Shown one piece after another: positions 20,430 to 32,179 of a stretch of DNA of 64,000 nucleotides. How positions within the stretch are numbered: the stretch's first letter is position 1; each line of letters starts with the position of its first letter. The position numbers and the translations under genes were made by a program. This DNA comes from Diphasiastrum complanatum (lineage: Eukaryota; Streptophyta; Lycopodiopsida; Lycopodiales; Lycopodiaceae): the NCBI GenBank assembly GCA_029204225.1, contig CM055092.1:40275820-40339819 (forward strand), written 5' to 3'. The notes under the pieces are model-generated. The model saw nothing but the letters and a program-made list of their open reading frames with translations, was not told the DNA's origin and did no database searches.

Positions 20430-21424
20430 ATGGCATAATTTAATTCCAGGCATTCCGGATGACATAGCCCTGCGGTGCCTAGCCCGCCTGCCGCTCGCCT
20501 CCCACAAGCATGCCCGAGCTGTGTGTCGTGACTGGCGATCTGCGCTACTCACCGATGAGCTCTATCAGGTGCGCAGATGGGAAGGCCTTTATGAACAATG
20601 GCTCTATGTCTCCAAGGCTTTTTCTCGGTCGGTGTTGAAAGCTTACGATCCTCTTTCCCAGCACTGGCATTCTCTTCCGCCATTGCCAACTCGATACACC
20701 CGTGCCTTGGAATGCGGGGTGGCTGCATCATCCAAGAGGGTTTTCATGATAGGTGGTTTGAAAACGAAGGTTGTAAATTCTGATACTGGATCCTGCAAGT
20801 GGGATATAAGCAGCGAGGTGTGGGCTTGGGATCCCATGCGAGGGCGTTGGGAACAGAGAGCTTTCATGCTTGTTGCTAAATGCTCGTTTGTCTGCTGTGT
20901 GGTGGAAGGAAAGATAGTAGTTGCTGGAGGGTTTTTGGGATTTGATCTCTCTCCCGTCGAGATCTATGATGCTGAAGAAGATAGATGGAGCTACGACGCA
21001 GGTTTGAGGCAAGGTGGAGGTTACTGTTGGGGACTGATACTTAACTTCAAGGGAAAATGCACGTAGTGCATGATGACGAAGTAGTTGAAGTCTTTGATCT
21101 ATCAAAGAATTGTTGGACTGTTATGGAAAAGTGTAGTTTAGAGTGGTGTACCACATCAGAAGTGAATGGGGAGCTTTATATGCTGGAATCTGGACGGTTG
21201 GACAGAGTTGGTAAATTAGTGGCATGTAGGCAGCGGCTCGATCAAAGAGAGATGGGTGTGGCTGCAAGGAGATCCAACCTCTACATCTTTGGAGGATTTT
21301 CATTAAGATGTTATGATCTTGTGGATAATTGTATCGTGTGCCAGAAGGAACCATCTCCGAGGCGCCCGGTGTATTGATTGTGTGGGAAGGGTGTCCAAAT
21401 GGCATTGCACTACTCTCACTTTAG
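20430..21424 (+). pseudogene. F-box/kelch-repeat gene copy 2, disrupted
   Basis: The ATG at 20430 is followed two codons later by TAA, because two bases present in copies 1 and 3 are missing. The correct frame then runs on without a start from NLIPGIPDDIALRCLAR through the F-box and three kelch segments (VFMIGG, WAWDPMRGRWEQ, VEIYDAEEDRWSYD) to a stop at 21064-21066, caused by an extra five bases (AACTT) at GLIL-GK. The rest (VNGELYMLESGRLD, LYIFGGF) is in another frame from 21057, which stops at 21377, about 15 codons before the ancestral end near 21424. It would need a non-ATG start to be translated, and even then would be truncated. Otherwise it is close to copy 3, so decay looks fairly recent. 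Confidence 0.88.
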
Positions 21425-22940
21425 GTGTCCTCAACTCTTTAGTGAGTTCATCCGCCAGCTTTCCCAAAAACACAGTTTATGCAAATTGCGTAGATCTTCT
21501 TAATCTCTTCAAGGTTGCAATACTTCTAATTGCATATGGCAGTTTAATATCAATTTTGATTAGAGTGTCCTGGAGGCTGGTACACATCAAATTTAAGACG
21601 TGATAATGTTCCTGATGCTTTTAGAAAGAAAAAAAATCCGTTAGTATACTTGTAATTTCATGACTGATTTGCGCACATATGAAGTTCAGTGAGAATTTTG
21701 GCTGTAGCAATGAAATTAGTTAAAAGGTGACTGATTTTATACTTTGCGCTTAAATACAGTATAGATCTTGGCATGTGTTACAGGCGAGCCCTTCCAAGTA
21801 GTGTCATAAGGGCCAGATTCTAGTGTAGGGCAGTGTTTACATTGTTATGCCAAGGAGCATTATTTTTGAAAATATGTGCCATTATTTAATTGCATTTCTA
21901 AGTGTAGTGGCTAACCATTGGGAGTATCATGGCCATTGGCCACAACTTTCCTTATGAGGCCTTTCTTAGTATGAGAGTTAATGAGTGGATCACAGTGCTA
22001 GGAGATCATCTATTTATGCTCTTTAAATTTGGAAATCAAGAAACTTTAGTTTTTTTAGAGAGCTCTAGTTAGATATTTAAAAACCACAATAACAATTACA
22101 TTTGTATGCATTTCTAGTTTTCATCAATACAAGAGAAAGAGAAAAAAGTATTGCAAATATAGACTAGTCATCTTATTGTTTACAAAATTCCTAGCTAAAA
22201 GCCCAAAAGTTGATTTTAGTTTGAGCTTTAGTTTGTGCACACAAACAGGTACTAAAGAGGGCAGAGAGAAGACGTCAATAAATCCCCAACTAATGAGTTT
22301 TTTCAATATCATTATAATAGTATTAATCGAAAAAAAATACAAAAAGTGATGAGCAATAAATTAATTAGATCATGCAAAAGCTTTCAAATAGAAAATCAAT
22401 AATAGTAAACAATTATATTGCAATAAAAGAAAAGGATATTAAAAAACAAAATCGATTTCTAATGATATAAAATCCTCCATTATTTCAAACACCTAATGAA
22501 AAAAGTCATTGTATCCTATATAAGTAAAAAAAGTCATTGTATCCTAGATAACTAAGAAATAAATGAGCATCTTTGCTCTTTTCATCATTACTAAATTCCA
22601 AAAAAATAGTGCAATATTTCAAGATTAGACATATTGAATTTTTAAAGAGAATTAGGGTTCGTGTGGTGGAGCAAAATTTCAGTAATATTAAATAATAAAG
22701 CATTATCAACATACATAATAAATATAATCAAATGTTTGCATTCGGCTTTGTGGCATTTGAAATAAATCAATGTGCATGAGATTGTAGACCTGAGGCCATT
22801 GCCTACAAGCTGGTAAATGATTCGTTTTCTCGACGGACATAAAGAAAATAGCACTTCATGCATTTGTTGAGCTACTTGTAGAATTTATTGCATATCATTT
22901 AAAAAGTATGCTACCTTCTAAAATTTGATCATTTGAGTTT
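21425..22940. other. 3' flank of F-box copy 2, then AT-rich spacer
   Basis: To about 22230 this is the shared downstream part of the module (matching 26290-27080 and, in part, 12467-13380). After that it is AT-rich with no supported gene. Confidence 0.6.
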
Positions 22941-22949
22941 CTACAAAGA

Positions 22950-23790
22950 TAAGCAATTTAGCTTGATATCCATACTTAAGCATAAACTAATAGATGGGCT
23001 ATAACCGATAGCCAAGTGCTTGCTACTATTATAGATGAAGTCAATTAAGAGCAGATACTTTTTTCAATGAGATTGTCATCGAAAGACATGCATGTAGAAT
23101 TTGCTCCATTAATGTTTGATTGGTTCTTTCTCTCTGACCATCGATTTGGAATTATTGGAAGAACCATAGCTCCAAGACATTGCTAACTTAGCAAATACAA
23201 CCAACCAAAAGTGACTGATGATTGCAATTTAAGATCACTCACAATTTAACTTGGTAAGTCGTAAAGCCTAAAAAATCGCTTCACAAATGTTTGAGCTAAA
23301 TCAAAAGCCTTCGCGGAGGTTTTTATTGGCCCAATAAACATATCCAATTTGGTAAGATGGTCAACTACTACAAAGATTGCATTATTTTTGTTTATTTTAC
23401 CTTGATAAACCAACCACAAAATCCATCAAAATTTTGTTGGAAATATTTATTGGATGTAATAGACCCTTAGTTTTAGCACATTTGACCTTTGTATGTTGAC
23501 ACTAGTCACATTTTAACAAATAAGATTCTATAGAAGATTGAAGTTTTGGCCAATATGATTTTTTTTGTATCCAATGGTAATGTATAATGTATGGATACTC
23601 TGCACAAAGTGTGAGATGACATTCATTGAAAAATTTTTGAGTAATAGCATTAAAATTGGGCATGCATATTTTTCCTTTTCTGAACACTAGTCCATTACGA
23701 GTAGAAATCTCGTTTATCCTTATCTTTAAACTGATACCTTGGATCTGAATCTCACTTGACAAGAGTTAAAAGAGTGCAATCTTTGATCAT
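22950..23790 (-). pseudogene. Old Ty3/gypsy integrase relic
   Basis: On the minus strand from 23762: FFNECHLTLCAEYP, then WPKLQSSIESYLLKCD-CQ matches the integrase zinc-binding region. It is followed by ILMDFVVGLSR and, in a second frame, FVVVDHLTKLDMF, LAQTFVKRFFRLYDLP and IVSDLK, which are core landmarks in correct order. Many stops and frame changes show great age. The closest relative in the window is the chromovirus integrase at 5.5-6.9 kb. Confidence 0.72.
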
Positions 23791-23956
23791 ATTTCTTTGA
23801 GGGTTATTTTTCTCTCTCTAAAGCTTTTAGATGGTTGGGTTAATCTTTATTGAGCCCAAATTCTTCTACATAATGTACTCTTTCTTTATTATGGTAATCG
23901 ATATAGTTGGGTGTGGCTTCGTTTATGCATTGCATAGAGTGATGCACATAAAAACA

Positions 23957-24027
23957 CAGACACACACACCACCCACACACACAACACACACACATTATTA
24001 TCATTATCATTATCGTTATCGTTATTA
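23957..24027. repeat. CA-rich and ATTATC/GTTATC simple repeats
   Basis: An imperfect (CA)n run of about 35 bp is followed by six to seven TTATCA/TTATCG-like hexamers. Confidence 0.8.
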
Positions 24028-24929
24028 GTTTTTATGCTGTCAAAGTTTATAGAACCTAGAAACAAAAGCTAAGGGCCTCTTCAATTGTTCAACTTGTCGA
24101 GCCTGCAATTGACATAGGAGTAGGAACGAATGCTTGGCTTTTGTAGCCACATGAGCTGGAAGACATCTTTGCATGCTCCCTCATGATCACCATGCCGTAT
24201 GAAATTGATAATGATTGCTTTATTGAAATCGCTGCATCTCAAGTGTTCTTGCCTCATGATCACCATGCATTTTGGAATTGATGATGATTGCTATTCTAAT
24301 CTCAGATTCTCAGGTGTTGTGAAACGGGTTGGCAACTGACCCATGGAAGCCGATTCTTACGACGAGAGGTGGGTGGGCTTGGGAAGACCTGCCCAACAAC
24401 GGGCACATGCAAGTTTTGATGACATGTGAATATGTGAATGGTAGTGTCTGATCCAAGAACTAGGCCTTGACATGTGAAGAGACCTTTATAGGAGGTCGTG
24501 CTAATGCCATTAAAATAGGCATGAGAGGGGGGGGGGGGGGGGGGAGGGCATGCTCTATAAAAAAAAGATTTGCCATAAAAAATTGCATACATTACATTAT
24601 GTGAGGCTGCTCCATTTCCCTTGTAAAAATGTTAAAATTGATTTTACGGCATTTAAAATTTCAACTAGACTAAAAGGGGGTGCCATCTATTAATCAATCA
24701 CCCATGAAGTACGAAGGGAGAGGGTCATAAGACAGGCAAGGGAGAGGAGGAGATAGAAACGCTTCAGAGCCTCCTTTGTTGCATTGGTTATATAAGGGAA
24801 ATTGCAACCACCAGAGAAGCACGCAATTTTCCTCTTTGTGCATAGCTGAGTGAAGGAAGGTCTAAATAGTGTGTTAGCAAAAGCTTTGGAAATATTTCTT
24901 GCTTTATGCGCTGCTCCGAGAGAAGAGAT
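24028..24929. other. Spacer with short imperfect repeats and a poly-G run
   Basis: A block including CATGATCACCATGC recurs at about 24180 and 24255. An uninterrupted G run of about 16 lies near 24528-24544, followed by GAGGG. No gene is supported. Confidence 0.5.
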
Positions 24930-27080
24930 GGTGTACAATGATATCCTTTGTATTCTGGGTCCTACCAGCCTTCTCCAGCAAGTGTCATGATCTATGAAAC
25001 ACTAGGTGATTCAATCTGGTAATATGTGAAGTATATGGTATCAATTCTAGTGACTACGTTGCACATATTCTTGTACAACTTTTTAGCATGAATCCGGTAT
25101 GTCAGCAAGCGTAATTTGTAAATTGATATGTGAAGATATATTTTATCCTTTGTTGTTGTTTGCAGAGATGTTTTGGTATTACGAGAGTGTGTTTAATTTT
25201 ATGGAATAGAAAGGCCAAGTATGTTTTTTCTTGGCACGACGTAGCTTTATCGGCCAAAAAAAAAGCTGTGAGCTATGGCTTGTGATCTTATCCCAGGCAT
25301 TCCGGATGACATAGCTCTGCATTGCCTAGCCCGCCTACCGCTCGCCTCTCACAAGCATGCTCGAGCTGCATGTCGCGCCTGGCGATCTGCGCTAACTACT
25401 GATTATCTCTATCAAGTGCGCAGATGCAAAGGCCTTTCTGAACAGTGGCTCTATGTCCAAACCAGGCTTTGTACTGTTCCTTGGCCGATGTGGAAAGCTT
25501 ACGATCCTCTTTCCCAGCACTGGCATTCTCTTCCGCCATTGCCAACTCAAGATTTTTATCCCATTGATTCTGGGATGGCCGCATCATCCAAGAGGCTTTT
25601 CGTAATAGGTGGTGAAAGGAAGTTTGTTAATGCTGCCACTCGATCCAGCACGTGGGACGTAACCGGCGAAGTGTGGGCTTGGGATCCCATTCGAGGGGAG
25701 TGGGAGCAGAGAGCTCCCATGCTTGTTGCTAAATACTCGTTTGCCTGCTGTGAGGTGGAAGGAAAGATAGTAGTTGCTGGGGGGCATGTGGGGTCTACCA
25801 GTGAACACTCTTCTTCCGTCCAGATCTATGATCCTGAAGAAGATAGATGGAGCTACGGTGCAGATTTGAAGCTAGGTGGAGGTTGCTGTTGGGGATTGAT
25901 ACTTCAAGGGAAAATGCACGTAGTGCACATTGACAAAGGTGTTGAAGTTTTTGATCCGTCACAAAATTGTTGGACTGCTGTGGAGTGTAGTTTAGACTGG
26001 TGTACAACGTCAGAAGTGAATGGGGAGCTTTACATTTTGGAATCTGGACGGTTGGACAAAGATGGTAAATTACTTGCATACAGGCAGCGGCTAGATCAAA
26101 GAGAGATGGGTGTGGATGCAAGTAAATCCAACCTCTACGTTTTTGGAGGCTTTCTATTAAAACTTGATGATGATTCTTTAGATGAATGTATTATCATTAA
26201 CGTGCCAAAAAAAACCATCTCAGAGGCGCCCGATGTATTGACTGTGTGGGAAGGGTTTGAAAATGGTATTGCAGTACTCTCACTTTAGGGGTCGGTCAAT
26301 CACTGAAATCTTTTCATTGTTTAATCTCATAGCTCATCTGCTAGTATTCCCAAAACCACAACTACAGCAAATTGAGAATCTCTTCTTAAGCTCTTCACTG
26401 TTGTTTCAAGGTTGCAATCTTCTAATTTCATATGCAGTTTAATGTCAATTTTGATTACAGTGTCCTAGAGGCTGGCAAACATCAAATCCAAATAACAATG
26501 TTCTTGATGCTTTTAGAAAAAGAAAAAATCCGTTATTATACTAGAAATTTCATGATTTGAGGTTCAGTAACTAATTTTACAGTAGCTGAAATCAAATTAG
26601 TAATATGGTTACTGATTTCATACTCCACGCTTAGTACTTAGATAAGATACAGATTTAGCATGTGTTATGATTGATAGACGAGCCCTTTCAGATAGTCAAA
26701 GCTGGCATAATGGCAGTAATGCTCTGTTTACATTGTTATGCCAATGAGCAGCATAAATTTGGAAAAAATGTACATTTACTTGCATTTCTGCAGTGGCTAA
26801 TCATTGGAATTTCTTATTAGGGCTTTCTTAAATATGGGAAATCACTTAGTTCTACTTTTTGTTTCGAGTTTACTTTATTTCTGTTCTTTAGGACGAATCT
26901 TAAGGTACTTGATGGGTCTAGTTATAGATATGTAAAAAAGGCAACAACAGCCGTAGATTTGCAAATACTCATAGATTTCCTCAATACAAGAGAAAAATGA
27001 AAAGAACAAGGACACTGCAAATATGGACCTCATCTTATTGTTTACATGACTCTTAGCTAAAAGTCTGAAAGTTATGGTTG
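24930..27080 (+). repeat. F-box/kelch module, copy 3 (segmental duplicate)
   Basis: The most complete of the three modules: about 340 bp of shared 5' flank, the intact gene, and about 790 bp of shared 3' flank ending near 27080. Copies 2 and 3 align over essentially the whole length; the neighbours on either side are unrelated. Confidence 0.8.
25275..26288 (+). CDS. F-box/kelch-repeat protein (337 aa), intact copy
   Basis: A single-exon frame with its ATG in the same context (GAGCTATGGC) as in the two pseudogene copies. The F-box is at residues 4-45 (LIPGIPDDIALHCLARLPL ... CRAWRSAL), the Skp1-binding module of SCF E3 ubiquitin ligases. Residues 75-300 hold about four to five kelch-type blades: LFVIGG (108-113), VWAWDPIRGEWEQ (133-145), IVVAGG (165-170), VQIYDPEEDRWSYG (182-195), VEVFDPSQNCW (223-233) and LYVFGGF (287-293). 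Kelch propellers bind the substrate to be ubiquitinated. Length and the PGIPDDIA start match plant KFB proteins, some of which control hormone response regulators or phenylpropanoid enzymes; the substrate here is unknown. It is the only undamaged member of the local triplet, which favours it as the expressed gene. Confidence 0.9.
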   Translation: MACDLIPGIPDDIALHCLARLPLASHKHARAACRAWRSALTTDYLYQVRRCKGLSEQWLYVQTRLCTVPWPMWKAYDPLSQHWHSLPPLPTQDFYPIDSGMAASSKRLFVIGGERKFVNAATRSSTWDVTGEVWAWDPIRGEWEQRAPMLVAKYSFACCEVEGKIVVAGGHVGSTSEHSSSVQIYDPEEDRWSYGADLKLGGGCCWGLILQGKMHVVHIDKGVEVFDPSQNCWTAVECSLDWCTTSEVNGELYILESGRLDKDGKLLAYRQRLDQREMGVDASKSNLYVFGGFLLKLDDDSLDECIIINVPKKTISEAPDVLTVWEGFENGIAVLSL

Positions 27081-27967
<887 letters not shown>

Positions 27968-28098
27968 CAAATTATTGTTGAACATACAATTGAAGGAAAT
28001 TTCTGACACCATTATATGTTTTCAGTAGTAAGAATCTTAAGCTTCTAGAACAATTATATTCAAGAGGCTTCTGATACATATTCTGCATTTCACTAATT

Positions 28099-28377
28099 GG
28101 TTATAATGACAAGAATGTCAGGAGTACATTTTGTAACATCAAGATTATAGTACCATTAGATACAACTAACATATGGTCAATCTGTTCTCATGTAGGCAAC
28201 TATGATTCTCTTCATTCTTATAACTCTCATGTAAGTGAGAGTTGTATGGAAAACTTCTTTCGGGTGGAGAGAATCACATTTGCCTACAAGACAATAGATT
28301 GACCATTTGGTACTTGTATCTGATGGTATAATCTTAATGCTAGACAATGCACTCCTGACATACTTATAATTCTAACC
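28099..28377. mobile_element. Foldback (MITE-like) palindrome of about 280 bp
   Basis: The left arm (from GGTTATAATGAC) and the right arm (ending TAATTCTAACC) are reverse complements over about 130-140 bp each with scattered differences and a short extra segment in the right arm. Matching landmarks are ATGTCAGGAGT, AAGATTATA, AGATACAA, ATGGTCAATCT, TAGGCAA and GATTCTCT. The centre near 28229-28236 has an 8-bp perfect stem (AACTCTCA/TGAGAGTT). No coding capacity. This is the structure of a foldback transposon or MITE; a young microRNA-type inverted duplication is an alternative. A clear target duplication could not be fixed (AATT-like flanks only). Confidence 0.75.
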
Positions 28378-28629
28378 AAAATTGCTTCAAAGGTTGCTCC
28401 CTGGTCGCTCTATCATGATGAAGATTGGCCAGACAAAGCAAGCAATGATGCAAATGATCGTAGATCTTTTATTGATAGGAATACATTGGGAAACTTACCT
28501 TAGAGTGCAATAACTAGTTGGAATATTGATGACCCAACCCCATTTGCATAACATTATCATAGTTCTTCGATTTTACTTCCATCATATCCAAGGACTATCA
28601 TTGCTTGTTGTAAAGCTATCTTTATAAGC

Positions 28630-29880
28630 TTTACTTCTGGCGCCACTGGTGCCAGCATTGTCCCCGGTGCCAGCAGCGCCCCTGCTGCTCCCGGCGCCAC
28701 TGTGACCAGAATCCAGCGGGCGCCAAGTTTCTATGGCTGAAAATCTTTGATCGGTTCTAGCGAAGTCCATAGAGCTCAGATCGATGTGCAATCACCTCAC
28801 ACGATCTAGGCATGATTAGAGGAAGCCTGGGGATCAATAAAATCTAGAGAGAAAAAGTGACTTTCTAGAAAGAGAAAATCCTAGAGAGAGAAAAATGTGC
28901 TTTACCAGCTTGGGTAGAGTGCTTGGTATGAGGGGGGTGCCAAATCACACCAATATTATAGGGGAATGTGCGGGTTGCGACTCAGGGCGAGCTCCAACCA
29001 AGTCTCAGCCTCCCTTGCTGGAATGTTGTCATGGCTCTAGCCTTGGCATGCTAGCGCCCCAGAGACTAGGGTCGGTCACACACTTGAAATGTAACCTTAT
29101 CAGATTTATCAATAAAGTGGGATTTTCCTCAAACTGACTCTGATTACCTTCTGGGTTTCAATGTTCGGTAAAAGCATCAGTTGTAAGGCCGCTTTCAAAA
29201 TTTTTAAGTTGGCGCATAGCTGAGGGTCGTATCCCGGGACGCCAATGGTATGTCGTCGGGACCATTCGGTCCGTGGCGCCAGCGGTATGCTATCGGGACC
29301 ATTTGGTCCAGGAACTGGTTGTCTCCATATCTGTCGCGGCTTGTGGTTCTGAGTGTTCCTTGCATGAACGTGAATGGGTTAAGCTCTTGGGGAACGGGCT
29401 CTAACCTGTCGGCTGAGTTGGATGGCTTGCTTGGGTGGAAGTTACCTGTTTATGGCTGTCCAGTCTGGCGTGGTGCCAGGTTGGCTTCCAGCGCTCGTGA
29501 CGAAGCTTTTAGTTGGTTAAGTCTGATGTAAGTCAGACCGCTTGCTTGGAATGGATGTTACTCGTTTGTAACGAAGCTTCAAGTTGGTCAAGTTTGATGT
29601 AGGTCGGGCGGCTTGCTTGGAGGGAAGTCACCCACATCGGGACCCCCGATCTGGCATGGCGCCAAGTTGGATCTCAATGCTGGTTTTCGGAACTTCAAGT
29701 TGGTTAAGTCTGATCGTTGTTGGCGAGTTGGCTGCTTGTATGTCAAGTGGGTTTTGGATGGCAAGAGTTGAAGGCTGGGAAGCTAAGTCGTGGTTCCCGG
29801 CTCCCTTTGGGATGCCTGCGCTACAATGCTACCCCTCACAAATGAGCCCCTTTTGCAAAATAATCCTCAGTGGAGCTGGG
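28630..29880. repeat. GC-rich zone of degenerate repeats, no gene recognised
   Basis: Clearly richer in G+C than its surroundings. GGCGCC-containing units cluster at about 28637-28735. A 36-37-bp unit ending GGACCATTYGGTCC is duplicated at 29237-29272 and 29273-29309. Between about 29420 and 29740 three degenerate copies of a longer unit occur (GCTTGCTTGG ... AAGTTGGTTAAGTCTGATG-like). Open frames at 28895-29137, 29250-29531 and 29584-29886 resemble nothing I know. It may be an LTR or leader of an unplaced element. Confidence 0.5.
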
Positions 29881-31366
29881 TCATGAATGTTCCAAGTAGT
29901 AGTTGAGCTGGTGATTAGATAGTTATTTTAGATGGTCGTTGTAAATTGGGTTGACTTGTTTTGAACTAGGTGGCGAGTTACTAAGGTCGTTAAATCAAAT
30001 TGATTGCTAAAGATATTATGGCTATCTAAGTTAGAGATGTGTCTACAAAACTTTATTTAAGATGCAATTTGTATATGGGTTTTGACAATCTGCGCCTAAA
30101 TTAGCTACGAGTTTTTCGAGTTTTTTTCCCATAATAGCAACAACATTTTTAACGCACATGGCATGCCACTAAAATGAAACATCCACACATTTTTTCAGCA
30201 CCTTCATATTCCAAAAACAGCTAGGTTATCAATGCTCATGAATGACCTTGCCTTGTATTTTCATGCAGCCTACACAAACCTTTTGTAATGAAAATCACAA
30301 TGCACACATTGTTACCAGTGAAGCATCCACACATTACAAATGTGAGCTAGAGTGAGTTCACGCCTAGGATTCTAACCGATGACTAACTCAAGGTGATACC
30401 AATGCTCACCACATCTACACCATATCATAGATGGTTGGAGTTTATCCTCTCGTTGATGACATCAACATCTTGAAATAATGTCAATGCTAGACCTATATCT
30501 TTTAGGACTAAGGTGATTAGGAAGCTTACATTTGGAGGCCCTCTAAGCCCATTGATATGAGTTTAAAACAAACCTTTTAGAAAACCCACAAGGTTTTTCT
30601 GAAATCAAGAATAGGGCAGAATAAACCTTTTAAACTTGAAATTTACACATAAAATTGGTTGATTCCGAATCATTACAAAACCACAGATATAGGGGAAAAA
30701 AACGATAAATGTGAATCTAAACAATTGCCCTATTTGTATTTGTTGGTTTTTTACGAGACTTACGAAAAAAAAAAATGTGCATTGGGAGAAACATATATAC
30801 TACAAAAAACTTTTTATCATAGAAATGTTGCAAATAAGAAAAAAAAGGACCTTACATATTTGTAGGTTTCCTCTCAAGTGCTAACAAAAAACCTTACCCA
30901 TTTATGAGATATCTTGTAGGTAACTCTCATGCAAAACAAAACAAAACAACTAAATTGTTAATTAGAAAATTTCGTTTAGCACTTTTCATAGTTGCTATGT
31001 TGAAGTATAAAAAACTGCAACAAAAATGCAAAGTGTTGCATGATGCCCAAAACTCCATGTAGCCGAAAAAGAAAAGATGTAGCTTGTTGTCCAAGCTTAA
31101 TGTCGCCAAAAAAAACTTCAGCTTGAAGTAGTCAAAGTAGCCAAAATCTTATCCCCAATCATGCCCGATGTAGAAGAGATGTAGAATACGAAGCGCAGTA
31201 GCATCAAGTCAAAGAGTGAAAACAACCATGCTCCATCCAAAGTAGGTAACCAAAAAATCAGCCACAAGCCGAAATATGGATTTGCAATCCATCAATGGTT
31301 CCCACATGATTCTATAAGTCTTCTTACCACAAGAAACATAAAGAAGAGTATGATACTTTTTTACCA
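29881..31366. other. AT-rich spacer, no gene seen
   Basis: Only short frames with low-complexity translations. (AAAAC)n-like run at about 30933-30950. Nothing else is supported. Confidence 0.5.
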
Positions 31367-32179
31367 TCACATCCTCCCAAATCTTACTATCAATGATCTG
31401 CTCACCAACACTAGGTAAGACAACACCGTCATCATAAGAAGCATCAAAACAGGAAAATCAGCATAAGGTACTGATTTTGGTGAGGTATGTGTGTTTCCTC
31501 CAAGGTAAAAAGATGTTTTGCTATCCTGCAAAGACTTGGACAGCCAACAAGAGGCTATAGCAGGCTGTCCAACAGCCACAAAGTGTTCCAAGTGTGGACC
31601 TTGCTGTCCAAAACCCTTCCACAGGCCGTTCCCAATGCATAATAGAACACTCACGATGTAACATAGGCTGAAAATGATCAATAAACCATGGCTGAATCTG
31701 TTGTCCACCATCTTCAAGAAAAAAACTAGCATCTTGCCACTTTGAACACCCAAAAAATCCAGCAACACGCCACTTTGAACCAATGTACTAATTGACATAA
31801 TTTTTTCCCCTCCATTAGTACAAAATGGCTTCAAAGAATGCTTGATTTCAGCCTTTTCCGAAACATTAACTTGAGAAGCTTGCTCATAAAGTTTTTCACT
31901 AATGCATCCATCATTTGCAACAAATGGCTCAAGAGAAGAAGAATTCTCTACCATACCAACATTCCGATGCAAACTTGTACTTGTAGAAAGACAATGATCA
32001 AACTTTGCATGACTTTGCTCTTCTACCTTCAAAGAGGATGAAGTAGAGAGGAGAAAGCATGATGATGAATCCTTTATTCGGTACATCTTTAAAAGTATTT
32101 CCCAAGCACTTTTAGAGGTCTTGCAAAATCTCAAATGATATAAGATAGATCTTGTTACCGATAAAATCTTGATCATCAC
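31367..32179 (-). CDS. Chimeric ORF: copia gag-like start joined to unknown sequence (270 aa)
   Basis: The first 40 residues (SILYHLRFCKTSKSAWEIL, LKMYRIKDSSS) match the middle of copia UBN2 gag proteins. The remaining 230 are not recognised: a Ser-rich, weakly acidic part (residues 45-120), then two hydrophobic stretches (about residues 168-190, LLIIFSLCYIVSVLLCIGNG; and 245-262, FPVLMLLMMTVLSYLVL) that could span a membrane. A 270-codon open frame is unusual for AT-rich DNA, so coding origin is plausible, perhaps in a non-autonomous copia element. Partial openness of a second frame at the 3' end argues for caution. It may equally be a chance fusion made by rearrangement. No zinc knuckle, protease or pol follows. 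Confidence 0.3.
   Translation of the reverse strand: MMIKILSVTRSILYHLRFCKTSKSAWEILLKMYRIKDSSSCFLLSTSSSLKVEEQSHAKFDHCLSTSTSLHRNVGMVENSSSLEPFVANDGCISEKLYEQASQVNVSEKAEIKHSLKPFCTNGGEKIMSISTLVQSGVLLDFLGVQSGKMLVFFLKMVDNRFSHGLLIIFSLCYIVSVLLCIGNGLWKGFGQQGPHLEHFVAVGQPAIASCWLSKSLQDSKTSFYLGGNTHTSPKSVPYADFPVLMLLMMTVLSYLVLVSRSLIVRFGRM

Noticed and set aside
23957-24027. CRISPR-like or regulatory array
   Set aside because: Only simple CA and hexamer repeats, with no unique spacers; a plant genome context.
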